Part shown: in pieces, positions 26,697 through 35,702 of the stretch
Numbering within the stretch: the first letter of the stretch is position 1
How the letters are laid out: each line of letters starts with the position of its first letter
Source: Oceanicaulis sp. MMSF_3324
GTDB lineage: Bacteria; Pseudomonadota; Alphaproteobacteria; Caulobacterales; Maricaulaceae
Length of the DNA stretch: 64,000 bases
Direction of reading: 5' to 3'
NCBI RefSeq assembly: GCF_030733545.1
Contig: NZ_JASHIU010000004.1
Span: 62,001 to 126,000, forward strand
Notes under the pieces: model-generated
Told to the model about the DNA's origin: nothing
The model's database searches: none
Seen by the model: the letters and a program-made list of their open reading frames with translations, nothing else
Made by a program: the position numbers and the translations under genes

Positions 26697-27764
26697 ATGC
26701 CCATCGCCCTTCCCATGCTACTCGCCGCTGTTCTGACGCCCTCAGACGCCCCGCCAGAGCCCGTGGCCACATGGGTGGAGGCGCATGCCTTCAACGGCGT
26801 TCTGCGCCTTGATACGGGCGACGCCGCGCACAGCTGGGCTTGGGGTGTCGCCGATCCGGATACCGGTCGCCCCTTAACGGTCGAGACGCGGTTCCAGACC
26901 GGATCCGTCGACAAGTATTTCGCGTCGATCGCCGTCTTCGCGTTGATCGATGAGGGGGTGCTTGACCTGGATGCGCCGATCAGCACGTATTTGCCGGACT
27001 ACCGCTCTGACACCGGCGCGCAACTGACCCTGCGCCTGATCCTGAGCAACCAGTCCGGTCTGCCCAATGATCTGCGGACGGCCTTTCAGCGCATCGCCCA
27101 GGGCGAGGCCGGGGCTGTGGATGTGCAAACGGTTGAGGAGGCGGTGGCGGACTATGCCAGCGGAGATCTGCACTTCCAGCCGGGCGCCCGCTTTGATTAT
27201 GCGCTGTCCAACTGGTTGCTGGTCCAGCATCTGCTGGCAGAAATCACGGGCCTGTCCTATCCGCAGGTACGCCAGCGCTATGTCTATGACCGCGCCGGAA
27301 TGGGCCAGAGCGGTGGGTATGTCCATGACTTGCGCGACACCGACCCGCACAGCGCTGACGTGGCCATCGGGTTTGACCCGGATGACCCGGAGGGGCGAGG
27401 GGATTACTGGAGCCCGAATTTCTTCAAGGGCAGCTATACGACGGCGGCGGACCTGATCGCGCTGGAACGCGCGCTTGAGGCGGGCGATGTCCTGTCAGCC
27501 GGGTCTCTGGCGCAATTGCGCACCATCCAGGTTCCCGAGCAGAATTACGCCTATGGCGGCCGGTTCCGGCAGCTGGAATTATGTGGCGAGGCTCATCTGG
27601 CTTCGACCCAGTCTGGCTCCAATGGCGCGAGCAATATCACGCTGGTCTATGTGCCTGCGTTTGATGCGGGCGTCGCCCTGCTGACCAATGTGGATGAGAG
27701 CCAGGGTGAGATGTTCGCGCTGTCCTATCAATTGCTGGAAGAGCAGGTTGTCTGCAGCGACTAG
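26697..27764 (+). CDS. serine hydrolase of the class C beta-lactamase fold
   Basis: 355 residues with a short hydrophobic N-terminus (IALPMLLAAVLTPSDA), probably exported. The nucleophile motif SxxK is present as S70-V-D-K73 in QTGSVDKYF, and IDEGVLDLDAPISTYLPDY and LILSNQSGLPND follow the family order. The second motif, normally YxN, reads Y168-A-L in RFDYALSNW, so the Asn is replaced. Likely a peptidase- or esterase-like hydrolase and not an antibiotic resistance enzyme; substrate unknown. Shine-Dalgarno GGAG eight bases before ATG 26697. Followed by a strong bidirectional terminator. Confidence 0.85.
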   Translation: MPIALPMLLAAVLTPSDAPPEPVATWVEAHAFNGVLRLDTGDAAHSWAWGVADPDTGRPLTVETRFQTGSVDKYFASIAVFALIDEGVLDLDAPISTYLPDYRSDTGAQLTLRLILSNQSGLPNDLRTAFQRIAQGEAGAVDVQTVEEAVADYASGDLHFQPGARFDYALSNWLLVQHLLAEITGLSYPQVRQRYVYDRAGMGQSGGYVHDLRDTDPHSADVAIGFDPDDPEGRGDYWSPNFFKGSYTTAADLIALERALEAGDVLSAGSLAQLRTIQVPEQNYAYGGRFRQLELCGEAHLASTQSGSNGASNITLVYVPAFDAGVALLTNVDESQGEMFALSYQLLEEQVVCSD

Positions 27765-27780
27765 CTGCCTGCCCAGACGC

Positions 27781-27812
27781 AAAAAAGCCCGCGAATATCT
27801 CGCGGGCTTTTT
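27781..27812. terminator. bidirectional intrinsic terminator
   Basis: AAAAAAGCCCGCGA-ATATC-TCGCGGGCTTTTT: nine GC-rich pairs flanked by A run and T run. It serves both the serine hydrolase gene (plus) and the atp operon (minus), which converge here. Confidence 0.93.
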
Positions 27813-27834
27813 CATGTCGGTCTGTCAGGGCTGA

Positions 27835-28329
27835 CTAGTTCAGCTGGTCCTTCAGGGCGGCCGTGTCGGCCTTGAGAAGGGCATTGCGCTGGGTCTTGGT
27901 CAGCTTCTTGGACAGCAGCTGTTCAGCGGCTTCCACAGCCAGGTCAGCGGCCAGGGCTTTGACTTCCTTGGCGGCTTGGGCCTCGGCCTGGGCGATGCGC
28001 TGTTCGGCCATCGCGGTGCGACGGTCGACGCGCTGCGCGATCTCGGTCTTGGCGTTGTCGCGCAGATAATCGGCTTCCGCCTTGGCCTGCTTGATGATCG
28101 CTTCAGCTTCGGCCGCGGCCTCGGTCTGCTTGCGCTCATAGGTGGCCATCAATTCCTGCGCTTCTTCACGCAGGCGACGGGCTTCATCCAGCTCCTTGCG
28201 GATCAGGTCGGCGCGGTCATCGAGCGCCTTGCCGATCATTTTCGGGGCGCCCACAAAGATGATCACCACGAAGAACAGGATCAGGCCGACAAAGGCCCAG
28301 AAGCTGGTGTCAGACAGGAGGTAGTTCAT
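27835..28329 (-). CDS. atpF: F0F1 ATP synthase subunit b
   Basis: Peripheral stalk subunit b, 164 residues: N-terminal membrane helix (FWAFVGLILFFVVIIFVG) and a long charged coiled coil (RKELDEARRLREEAQELMATYERKQTEA and onward). The family's A/E/K-rich heptads extend to the C-terminus. Last gene of the atpI-atpB-atpE-atpF'-atpF operon, ending just before the shared terminator. The F1 genes (atpHAGDC) are not in the window, as usual in alphaproteobacteria. Confidence 0.96.
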   Translation of the reverse strand: MNYLLSDTSFWAFVGLILFFVVIIFVGAPKMIGKALDDRADLIRKELDEARRLREEAQELMATYERKQTEAAAEAEAIIKQAKAEADYLRDNAKTEIAQRVDRRTAMAEQRIAQAEAQAAKEVKALAADLAVEAAEQLLSKKLTKTQRNALLKADTAALKDQLN

Positions 28330-28332
28330 GAC

Positions 28333-28878
28333 TTACTCCTTCACCGCGTCGACGGCTTTCGCCGCGTCGTCTTCAGACACCTCAAGGCCGGCCAGATGCT
28401 CGACGGCGACCACGGCGGTGTCCGCCGCAATGGTGCGCACTTCGCCAAGCGCCGCGTCGCGAGAGGCGCGGATGCGATCCTCGGACTCAGCGAGTTTGGC
28501 TTCCAGCTCGGCGTCGGCCTTGCGGATGGCTTCCGCCACTTCAGCGTCAGCAGCGGCTTTCGCCTCCGCCGCCACCGAATGCGCCTTGGCGCGGGCATCG
28601 GCCAGAGATTTCTCGTAAGCGCGTACGGTCTCGTCCGCCTGCGCCTTGAGTTGCGCGGCCGTATCGAGATCGTCAGCGATGCGATCGCGGCGTTCTTCAA
28701 TGGCTCCGCCAATGCGGGGCAGGACAAAGCGGCTCAGCAGCACGTACAGAACGATGAAGCTGATCGCCAGCCAGAACAGCTGCGATGCAAAATAGGTCGG
28801 GTCGAAAGGCGGGAACGCGGCTTCAGCGGCGTGTCCAGCTCCTTCGGCGTATTCGGATTGGGACTCCGGCGCCAGCAC
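28333..28878 (-). CDS. atpG: F0F1 ATP synthase subunit b'
   Basis: Second peripheral stalk subunit (b'), 181 residues: a 25-residue charged N-terminus, FPPFDPTYFASQLFWLAISFIVLYVLLSRF-type membrane region (seen in parts), then coiled coil. Pairs of b and b' genes are typical of alphaproteobacteria and photosynthetic bacteria, where the two form a heterodimer. The gene symbol varies between annotations (atpG, atpX or atpF2). Three bases separate it from atpF. Confidence 0.94.
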   Translation of the reverse strand: MLAPESQSEYAEGAGHAAEAAFPPFDPTYFASQLFWLAISFIVLYVLLSRFVLPRIGGAIEERRDRIADDLDTAAQLKAQADETVRAYEKSLADARAKAHSVAAEAKAAADAEVAEAIRKADAELEAKLAESEDRIRASRDAALGEVRTIAADTAVVAVEHLAGLEVSEDDAAKAVDAVKE

Positions 28879-28898
28879 GGCGGCCTCCCTTGCGCAAA

Positions 28899-28930
28899 GG
28901 CTAAACTAGCCCGAGCTTACCGTAAGCTCG
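28899..28930 (-). other. two adjacent hairpins between atpE and atpF'
   Basis: CGAGCTTA-CCG-TAAGCTCG (28912-28930) and GGCTA-AAC-TAGCC (28899-28911) lie side by side in the 139-base gap between atpE and the b' gene. No T run follows on the minus strand. They are placed to act as an mRNA processing or stability element separating the highly expressed c subunit from the downstream genes (inference). Confidence 0.5.
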
Positions 28931-29017
28931 AAGACTATAGAACGCCCCAAGCCGGAATGACGCAACGATGCTTCGTGCGCCTTCCGGCCGGAACGAGGGC
29001 TGTTCAGTCGGGGTCTG

Positions 29018-29245
29018 TTAGACCACGAAGAGCAGCAGCAGCGCGATGAGCAGCGAGAAGATGCCCAGCGCTTCGGTCACGGCGAAGCCGAAGATCAGGT
29101 TGCCGAACTGGCCTTGCGCGGCGGACGGGTTGCGCAGGGCGCCAGCCAGGAAGCTGGAGAAGATGTTGCCCACGCCCAGAGCGGCGCCCAGCATGCCGAA
29201 GGTGGCCAGGCCTGCGCCAATGTATTTCGCGGCTTCCGCTTCCAT
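29018..29245 (-). CDS. atpE: F0F1 ATP synthase subunit c
   Basis: Proteolipid of the rotor ring, 75 residues, two membrane helices joined by a polar loop (RNPSAAQ). The proton-carrying carboxylate is the Glu in [19 protein letters not shown]. The first helix has the GxGxGxG-like pattern [20 protein letters not shown] lies just upstream of ATG 29245. Lies 58 bases after atpB. Confidence 0.97.
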   Translation of the reverse strand: MEAEAAKYIGAGLATFGMLGAALGVGNIFSSFLAGALRNPSAAQGQFGNLIFGFAVTEALGIFSLLIALLLLFVV

Positions 29246-29303
29246 GTCGATACTCCTCGTAGGTGGTCGGTGCGGATGGATAGGTAGGTCTTGTCGAACG
29301 CCC

Positions 29304-30080
29304 CTAGTGACCAGGGTGCAGTGCGTCCGAAAGGTAGATGCAGGTCAGAACGGCGAACACATAGGCCTGGAGGAACGCCACCAGGAATTCCAATGCGGTC
29401 AGCGCGACGACCATGATCAGCGGAGCGACAGCGCCCAGAACGCCCAACGCGCCCACTGACCCTAGCATGATGATGAAGCCGGCGAACACCTTAAGCAGGA
29501 TGTGGCCAGCCAGCATGTTGGCGAACAGACGAACCCCGAGAGTCACCGGACGCGACAGGAACGAAATGATCTCGATCGGGGTCAGAAGGATGTACAGCGG
29601 CCACGGCACGCCGGACGGGAAGAACAGCGAGAAGAATTTCAGGCCGTGCTTGAACACGCCATAGCCGATCACGATCGCCATCACCACGAGCGCCAGCGCA
29701 AAGGTGACGATGATGTGGGAGGTGAAGGTGAAGCCGTGGAAACCCGGAGCCGGGAAGTACGGGAACATGCCCAGCATGTTGCCCATCAGAATGAAGGCGA
29801 ACAGGGTGAACACGAAGGGGAAGAACTTCAGGCCTGCATCGCCCGCGGTGGAGCGAATCATGCCGGCCACGAACTCATAAAGTAGCTCGGCGACCGATTG
29901 GGAGCGACCCGGCACCAGTGCGCGCTTGGACATCGCCAGCGACAGCAGACCAGCCACCAGAACCACGGAGGTCACCATGAAGAAGCTGGAGTTCGTGAAG
30001 GAAAGATTCCAGCCGCCGATCGAGAAATCGGCGATCGGGTGAATCTCGAACTGTTTGATCGGGTTCGTCGCGTCAGCCAC
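29304..30080 (-). CDS. atpB: F0F1 ATP synthase subunit a
   Basis: Stator channel subunit a, 258 residues, with five or six membrane helices. The essential arginine lies in [16 protein letters not shown], and the last helices [33 protein letters not shown] match the family (shown here in parts). N-terminal FEIHPIADF is typical of alphaproteobacterial forms. Follows atpI after about 65 bases. Confidence 0.97.
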   Translation of the reverse strand: MADATNPIKQFEIHPIADFSIGGWNLSFTNSSFFMVTSVVLVAGLLSLAMSKRALVPGRSQSVAELLYEFVAGMIRSTAGDAGLKFFPFVFTLFAFILMGNMLGMFPYFPAPGFHGFTFTSHIIVTFALALVVMAIVIGYGVFKHGLKFFSLFFPSGVPWPLYILLTPIEIISFLSRPVTLGVRLFANMLAGHILLKVFAGFIIMLGSVGALGVLGAVAPLIMVVALTALEFLVAFLQAYVFAVLTCIYLSDALHPGH

Positions 30081-30145
30081 ACCCGGCCCCTTGTGCTACG
30101 GCGCGCACGCCGCGTTTCTAACTTCAAACCCCAGCGCCGGTCGTC

Positions 30146-30466
30146 TCACGAAGAGGCGTCGTCGCTTTGGTTCATGCTCTGCGCAGCGCGAACTACATTC
30201 AAAGTGCCCGCTGCGAAACCTATTAATACACCAACCAGCAAGCCCCAGGGCGTCCAGTTGAGGATCTGATCGGTCAAATAACCCAGACCAGCCCCGACGA
30301 GAACCCCTCCGGCGAATTCCGATCCATACCTGACGCCCTGACCCCAGCCTGAGGGGTTCGAGGCGGCCTCCTTCGCCCGACGCGCCTCAAGCTTGGCGTT
30401 CAAACGCCGCTCGAAGTCGTGGGGGTCGGAGGGTGAGTTCTGGTTCGGTTCGTCTCGGTGAGCCAT
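30146..30466 (-). CDS. atpI: AtpI-like ATP synthase assembly protein
   Basis: 106 residues from ATG 30466 (GGAGGT eleven bases upstream). A charged N-terminal half (DFERRLNAKLEARRAKEA) is followed by two membrane helices (AGGVLVGAGLGYLTD and PWGLLVGVLIGFAAGTLNVVR), the form of AtpI/F0F1 subunit I in alphaproteobacteria. AtpI helps assemble the c ring or supplies Mg2+; it is not a structural subunit. The conserved GLGYLTDQ..NWTPWGLLVG block supports the call. First gene of the atp operon. Confidence 0.9.
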   Translation of the reverse strand: MAHRDEPNQNSPSDPHDFERRLNAKLEARRAKEAASNPSGWGQGVRYGSEFAGGVLVGAGLGYLTDQILNWTPWGLLVGVLIGFAAGTLNVVRAAQSMNQSDDASS

Positions 30467-30586
30467 GATGACAGGCGACCTCCGGGAGGTAGTCCCGACA
30501 GGCGCGCGCACCCTATAAGGGGGCCTATACCCTGTCAAGCAAGGTTGCGGACAAGTTAACCCTTTGAAGTATATGGCTGTTCGCGA

Positions 30587-33500
30587 TTATTCCGCAGCCA
30601 GCATCTCTTCAGCCGAGCTCAGATTGACCGAGACGAGCTGCGAGACGCCCCTTTCGCCCATGGTCACGCCGAACAAACGGTTCATCCGGCTCATGGTCAC
30701 GGGGTTGTGGGTGATGACGAGGAATCGCGTCTCGGTCATGGCTCGCATCTGCTCCAGCATGGCGCAATAGCGGTCCACATTGGCGTCATCGAGCGGCGCA
30801 TCCACTTCGTCGAGCACGCAAACCGGGGCGGGGCTGACCAGGAAGACCGCAAAGATCAGCGCAGTGGCGGTCAGGGCCTGCTCACCGCCGCTCATCAGGC
30901 TCATGGTCTCCATCTTCTTGCCCGGCGGGCAGGCGAAGATTTCCAGGCCCGCTTCCAGCGGATCATCGTTCTCGGTCAGGCGCAGTTCGGCGGCGCCGCC
31001 GCCGAACAAGGTTTCGAACAGGGTGCGGAAATGCCCGTCCACGACCTCGAAGGCGTCCAGGAGCCGCGCCCGGCCTTCGCGGGACAAGGTGTCCACCGCC
31101 TTGCGCAAGCGGGCCACGGCCTCCAGCAGGTCGTCGCGTTCCTTGGACAGGCGGGTGCGTTCGGAATCAAGCTCGCGGGCTTCTTCATCGGCGCGCAGAT
31201 TGACCGCGCCCAGCCGCTCGCGGGTCAGGCGGGCATCATCAAGTCGGCGCTCCAGCTCGTCGGAGGACAATTCGGCGAACTCGCTGCCCGCCGCCAGCCG
31301 CTCCAGCGCGCGCGGTTCCTCTCCCGTCGCGTCTTCCAGGCGTTCGGTGGTTTCGGTCAGACGTTCTTCCGCCGCAGACAGGCGCGCCTGAGCGGCGGCG
31401 CGGGCCTCGCGGGCATTGGCGCTGAGTTTTTCCGCTTCGCGAAGCGCGGCGTCTTTTTCCCGCTGCAGCGATTCGGCGTTCAAGACGGCCTCGCGCGCCA
31501 GGCTCGCCTTCTTTTCCGCCTCGGTCAGCGTATCGAGAATGGCGTCGCGCTGGCCTTCCAGCGTTTCGGGCTGGGTCAGCGCCGTCTCCAGCTCGGTCTC
31601 GGTCTGGCTGATCTGGGATTTGAGGGTTTCGACCTGATCTTTCGAGCGCGCGTGGCGACGATCCCAGTCCGCGGCTTCGCGTTCGAGCGACGCAATGCGG
31701 TGACGGCGGCCCTGGGCCTCGCGTTTGACCGATTCCAGCGCGGCCCGGGCGTCAGCGGCCTTACCGCGGGCGCGCTCTGCGCGGGATCGGGCGGCGATCA
31801 ACGCCTCCTGGCCATCATCGTCGGCATTGACGGTTTCTAGCGCCTCTTGCGCCGCCAGATGTAGCTTGCGCGCCGTTTCAAGACGGCTCTGGGCGCGGCC
31901 GACCGATTCCACCAGCCCTGAACGCCGGGCTTCGGCGCGGGCGGCCTGAGCGCGGGCGGCGGAGAGCGCCTGCTCGGCTTCACGCCGGCGGTTCTCGGCT
32001 TGCTTCAGGGCTGTGCGGGCCTCATTGAGTTCCGCCTCCGCATCGAGTCGCGCCTGATGGCTTTCTTCGGCCAGGGTTTGCGCCCGCGATGCGCCGCGCC
32101 GCGCCGTGTCGAGCTGGGGCGTCAGATCCGCCAGCCGGTTGCGGGTTTCAAGGCGCACGGCAGCGGCGGAGGGGGCGCCGGCTTCACTGGCGAAGCCATC
32201 CCAGCGTCGCAAGGCGCCATCCTTCGTGACAAGCCGTTGGCCGGGTTTGAGCGCGCCAGCATGCTGGTCGAGCGCGTCCGGTGTGACAACGCCCACCGCT
32301 TTCAGCCGGGGCCACAAGGCCTGCGGCGCCTGGACATGATCAAACAGGGTTTCGACGCCGTCGGGCAGGGCGGGCGGTTCGATCTCGGCGCCTTGCCAAC
32401 GCCGGGCCGAAGCCGGATTCAGACCCGCTTCCAGATCATCGCCGAGAGCGGCGGCGAGCGCCTGTTCATACCCCGCTGCAGCACGCACTTCATCAAGCGC
32501 GCGGTCCTCTTCATCCGAGCTCGCCAGCAGGCGTTCAAGCCCGGCGATCTCGCGCTCCAGCGCGCGCACATCGGCCTGGGCGAGCTGAACCTCCTCGCGA
32601 GCGGTCTGGGCGGTATTGCGCGCGGTTTCAGCAGCGTCATCCAGATCGGCGATCCGACCCGCCTGATCCTCGACGGCCCGGTTGGCGTCATCGACGCCGG
32701 CCTCAAGGCTATCCAGGTCGGGGCCGACCACATCATCAAACCGATCGAGCGTCGCCTGGGCGTTCTCCGCTTCGCTTTCCAGCGTGCGGACCTGACGCTC
32801 GGCCTGGTCCAGTTCACGCTGCGCACCGTCCCGGCGCGCCTTGATCTGGGCGACGGCATTGGAGGCGGCGTCCAGATGCTGTTCGGCCTTGGCCCGGTCG
32901 GCGTCCGCGTCATTGAGCACCGCTTCGGCGCGCCCTTGAGCGTTCGCATCATCAGCGGCCTGATCGCGGGCGTGCTTGAGCTGGCCATGCAGGCGCTCAT
33001 GGGCGGCCTGCGCCTCTTCCAGCAATTCGCTCTCGCGCTTGAGCGTGCCCTTGAGCTCCACCAGGCGGGCCTGGCCCCGCTCGATGGCGGCGCGGGCGGC
33101 CTCGATATCGCGCTCGAGCTGGTCGCGCGCGCGCTCGGTATGGCGCAAGGCGGCCGCGGCTTCGGCCTCGGCGTCCCTAAGCGGCTGGACCGCGTTCTGG
33201 GCCTTTTCCGCCTCCACCATGGCGCCGGCGGAAGCGCGCAGGGTGAGCTCGGCCTCGGCGTCGGTCTGCTTGAGCTTGACGCGCGCCGCTTCCACCGCTT
33301 CGCCCGCTTCCTTCCAGCGGCGGATCCACAGAAGGGCTTCGAAATTGCGGATGGTCTGGGAGAGGTCGCGATAGCGGCCCGCCTGCTTGGCCTGGCGTTG
33401 CAGGGCGGCATGGCGGCTGTCGAGATCCTCGACGATCTCCAGAATGCGATCGAGATTGGTCTCGGCCGCGTTGAGCTTGAGCTGGGCTTCGCGGCGGCGT

Positions 33501-34024
33501 GCGCGCAGTCCGGCGACTCCGGCGGCTTCTTCCAGAACGCGGCGGCGGTTTTCCGGCTTGGCGTTGATCAGCTCGCTGATCTGGCCCTGACGGACAAGGG
33601 CGGCCGAGTTCGCGCCCGTGCCCGCATCGGCGAACAGCAGCTGGACGTCCTTGGCGCGGACTTCCTCGTCATTGATCTTGTAGTCAGAACCCTTGCCGCG
33701 CGTGATCCGGCGGACGACCTCGAGCATGTCATGGTCATTGAACCGCGCGGGCGCGCGCTTGTCGGTATTGTCGACGACCAGGGTGACTTCGGCGTGATTG
33801 CGAGCCGGGCGGCTGTCGGTGCCGGCGAAGATCACGTCTTCCATGCCGCCGCCACGCAGGGATTTCGCCGAGGTGGCGCCCATCACCCAGCGCAGGGCTT
33901 CAAGCAGGTTGGATTTACCGCAGCCGTTCGGACCGATAATGCCGGTCAGCCCGGCGTCGATCCGCAGCTCGGTCGGGTCAACAAACGATTTGAAGCCGGC
34001 CAGGCGTAGCTGGGTGAACTTCAA
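30587..34024 (-). CDS. smc: chromosome segregation protein SMC
   Basis: Structural maintenance of chromosomes ATPase, 1145 residues, working as a dimer with ScpA/ScpB in chromosome compaction. N-terminal Walker A GPNGCGKSN (31-39), long coiled coils rich in Glu/Arg/Ala, a hinge at about residues 500-640 (with ALAAALGDDLEAGLNP and RLVTKDGALRRWDGF, the alphaproteobacterial type), the signature motif LMSGGEQALTATAL and Walker B PVCVLDEVDAPLDDAN. Starts at ATG 34024. The order mutY / DUF721-DsbA-DsbA-smc is a known arrangement in Caulobacter relatives (from general knowledge). Confidence 0.97.
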   Translation of the reverse strand: MKFTQLRLAGFKSFVDPTELRIDAGLTGIIGPNGCGKSNLLEALRWVMGATSAKSLRGGGMEDVIFAGTDSRPARNHAEVTLVVDNTDKRAPARFNDHDMLEVVRRITRGKGSDYKINDEEVRAKDVQLLFADAGTGANSAALVRQGQISELINAKPENRRRVLEEAAGVAGLRARRREAQLKLNAAETNLDRILEIVEDLDSRHAALQRQAKQAGRYRDLSQTIRNFEALLWIRRWKEAGEAVEAARVKLKQTDAEAELTLRASAGAMVEAEKAQNAVQPLRDAEAEAAAALRHTERARDQLERDIEAARAAIERGQARLVELKGTLKRESELLEEAQAAHERLHGQLKHARDQAADDANAQGRAEAVLNDADADRAKAEQHLDAASNAVAQIKARRDGAQRELDQAERQVRTLESEAENAQATLDRFDDVVGPDLDSLEAGVDDANRAVEDQAGRIADLDDAAETARNTAQTAREEVQLAQADVRALEREIAGLERLLASSDEEDRALDEVRAAAGYEQALAAALGDDLEAGLNPASARRWQGAEIEPPALPDGVETLFDHVQAPQALWPRLKAVGVVTPDALDQHAGALKPGQRLVTKDGALRRWDGFASEAGAPSAAAVRLETRNRLADLTPQLDTARRGASRAQTLAEESHQARLDAEAELNEARTALKQAENRRREAEQALSAARAQAARAEARRSGLVESVGRAQSRLETARKLHLAAQEALETVNADDDGQEALIAARSRAERARGKAADARAALESVKREAQGRRHRIASLEREAADWDRRHARSKDQVETLKSQISQTETELETALTQPETLEGQRDAILDTLTEAEKKASLAREAVLNAESLQREKDAALREAEKLSANAREARAAAQARLSAAEERLTETTERLEDATGEEPRALERLAAGSEFAELSSDELERRLDDARLTRERLGAVNLRADEEARELDSERTRLSKERDDLLEAVARLRKAVDTLSREGRARLLDAFEVVDGHFRTLFETLFGGGAAELRLTENDDPLEAGLEIFACPPGKKMETMSLMSGGEQALTATALIFAVFLVSPAPVCVLDEVDAPLDDANVDRYCAMLEQMRAMTETRFLVITHNPVTMSRMNRLFGVTMGERGVSQLVSVNLSSAEEMLAAE

Positions 34025-34087
34025 CCTCAGACCTCCACTGGCGCTGAACGCCGGTTTTCCGGTCTGTCAGTCGCCGCCATCCCTGCC

Positions 34088-34141
34088 GAAACATCTTTCG
34101 GCTCAAACCCTTCGCAGGCGATCTGAGGGGAGATCGCCTGC
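34088..34141 (-). other. two hairpins between the DsbA-like gene and smc
   Basis: GCAGGCGATCT-GAGGGG-AGATCGCCTGC (34114-34141, eleven perfect pairs) and CCGAAA-CATC-TTTCGG (34088-34103) lie in the 137-base gap upstream of smc. No T run follows on the minus strand. Candidate mRNA processing or partial termination element separating the two genes. Confidence 0.55.
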
Positions 34142-34161
34142 AAAAGGTCTGCACGGGAAGG

Positions 34162-34884
34162 CTAGCCTTCCGCGCGCGCCTTGAATAGGGCGATGATTCG
34201 GTCCCAGGTGTCTCGGTCAATCTGAGCCGGGATCTGGCCCTGATCGTCCACCAGGATCTCACCGTCCACGGCATAGACCGGGCCTTCGGCGCCCGACTGC
34301 TGGTCCAGGTCCTGACCGTTGATGATGAAGTGCGGCGTGCCGGTCACGCCATCACGAACGGCCTGCATGTTGGCCTCTTCCACTGCTTCGAGCACCTCCT
34401 GATTGGTCATGCAGGCGCGGAACTCCTCGTCAGAGAAGCCGGCGGTGCGGGCGATGGTCTGGAACTGGCCTTGAGCGTTGCCTTGCTGCATGGCGCTGAA
34501 CAGGGCGCGCTGCTGTTCAAACAACAGGTCGATGACGTCCAGATACTGGTCCTCGGGCGCGCAGCGGGCGAGCATGAAGCCGGCGCGAGCCAGATTGGGC
34601 TGACCGGTCAGCATTTCGCGGAAGACAAAGCGCACATCGCCGCGCTCGATTCCGTCATCAATGGCGGGTTTGCCCTGGAAATAGAAGGCGCCGCAGCCGC
34701 CGCAGGAGGTGGAGGCGTATTCGATGATCGTCACCGGCGCATCAATGGGGCCGACGCCGACATCGCCTTCACGTTCATAGGCGGACTGACCATCCGGGGC
34801 GCCGCCGCCCGAACAGGCGGTCAGCATCACGGCGCCGACGGCGGCGGCGGCGAGGGTGAGGGCGCGGCGGGTGAAAGTCGTCAC
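34162..34884 (-). CDS. DsbA-like thioredoxin-fold lipoprotein (CGGC)
   Basis: 240 residues: signal peptide with lipobox LTAC (lipidated C24), then a DsbA/Com1-type thioredoxin fold (DSBA/thioredoxin_4 type). The redox pair is C61-G-G-C64 in YASTSCGGCGAFYFQ and the cis-proline loop is GVTGTPHFIING. It probably catalyses or isomerises disulphides at the envelope. Its downstream paralogue in the operon has CSHC instead. The tail carries an inserted, acidic segment GAEGPVYAVDGEILVDDQG shared with the paralogue. Confidence 0.9.
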   Translation of the reverse strand: MTTFTRRALTLAAAAVGAVMLTACSGGGAPDGQSAYEREGDVGVGPIDAPVTIIEYASTSCGGCGAFYFQGKPAIDDGIERGDVRFVFREMLTGQPNLARAGFMLARCAPEDQYLDVIDLLFEQQRALFSAMQQGNAQGQFQTIARTAGFSDEEFRACMTNQEVLEAVEEANMQAVRDGVTGTPHFIINGQDLDQQSGAEGPVYAVDGEILVDDQGQIPAQIDRDTWDRIIALFKARAEG

Positions 34885-34961
34885 GGGATCAACTCCAATC
34901 AGGGTGTCTGGCCGCCACGCTCAAGGCGCAGCGGATTTGAATTGTCGGCAGCTTAGCGGTC

Positions 34962-35684
34962 TCAGCCGCCCTTATACAGGGCGATGATGCGACGGAAGGT
35001 GTCGGCTTCGAGATTGGCGGGAATGACGCCTTCGGAATCGGTGAGAACGTCGCCGTTCACGGTGTAGACCAGACCCTGGCCATCACCGCCGGACTCCGCA
35101 GCCAGGCGATCGCCATTGACGATGAAATACGGCGTCGAGGTCACTCCGTCCTGGACCGCCGTGCGATGGGCGGTCTGCACCCGGGCGACGGTTGCTTCAT
35201 CGCTGAAACAGGCCTGCACATCCTCCGGCGTGAAACCGAATCCGGCGGCCAGCTCGTCATAGCGCTGCTGGGCGGTTCCGTTCTGCATGGCCTCATAGAT
35301 CGAGCCCATCTCGGCGAACAGCGTGTCGACGACCTCGAAATACTGATCGTCCGGCGCGCAATTGGCCAGCACGAACCCGGCGATGGCGATATTGGGCTGG
35401 CCGGTGATCATCTCGCGAAAGACAAACCGGACATCGCCCGCTTCAATGCCCTCGCTCACTGCTTCAAAACCGGTTTCCTGAAAATGGCCGCAATGGCTGC
35501 AGGCGACCGATCCGTATTCGATGAAGGTGACCGGCGCGTCCGCATCGCCCATGACCCGGTCCGTGTCGCGCACCTGTCCAACCTGAGCGTCGGTGATCGA
35601 AGTGGCGTTCTGCGCCAGAGCGGCGCCGGACAGGAACAGGGCGGCGGCGGTCGCGGCGAGGCCGCGGCGGGTCAGTGACAACAC
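34962..35684 (-). CDS. DsbA-like thioredoxin-fold protein (CSHC)
   Basis: 240 residues: cleavable signal peptide (LSGAALAQ), then the same DsbA-like fold as the neighbouring gene. The redox pair is C62-S-H-C65 in YGSVACSHCGHF and the cis-proline loop is GVTSTPYFIVNG. Regular blocks such as VRFVFREMITGQPNIAIAGF and RRIIALYKGG match the paralogue closely, so the two arose by tandem duplication. The CxHC pair suggests a more oxidising protein than the CGGC partner (from knowledge of DsbA). Confidence 0.92.
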   Translation of the reverse strand: MLSLTRRGLAATAAALFLSGAALAQNATSITDAQVGQVRDTDRVMGDADAPVTFIEYGSVACSHCGHFQETGFEAVSEGIEAGDVRFVFREMITGQPNIAIAGFVLANCAPDDQYFEVVDTLFAEMGSIYEAMQNGTAQQRYDELAAGFGFTPEDVQACFSDEATVARVQTAHRTAVQDGVTSTPYFIVNGDRLAAESGGDGQGLVYTVNGDVLTDSEGVIPANLEADTFRRIIALYKGG

Positions 35685-35702
35685 ATCAGTCTCCAGTTTG
35701 CG

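Noticed and set aside
27067-27456. 129-codon plus-strand frame inside the serine hydrolase gene
   Set aside because: Arg/Ser/Ala-rich shift-frame shadow of the hydrolase gene.
32000-34009. 669-codon open frame antisense to smc
   Set aside because: SMC is clear on the minus strand; this frame lacks motifs and follows third-position GC bias.
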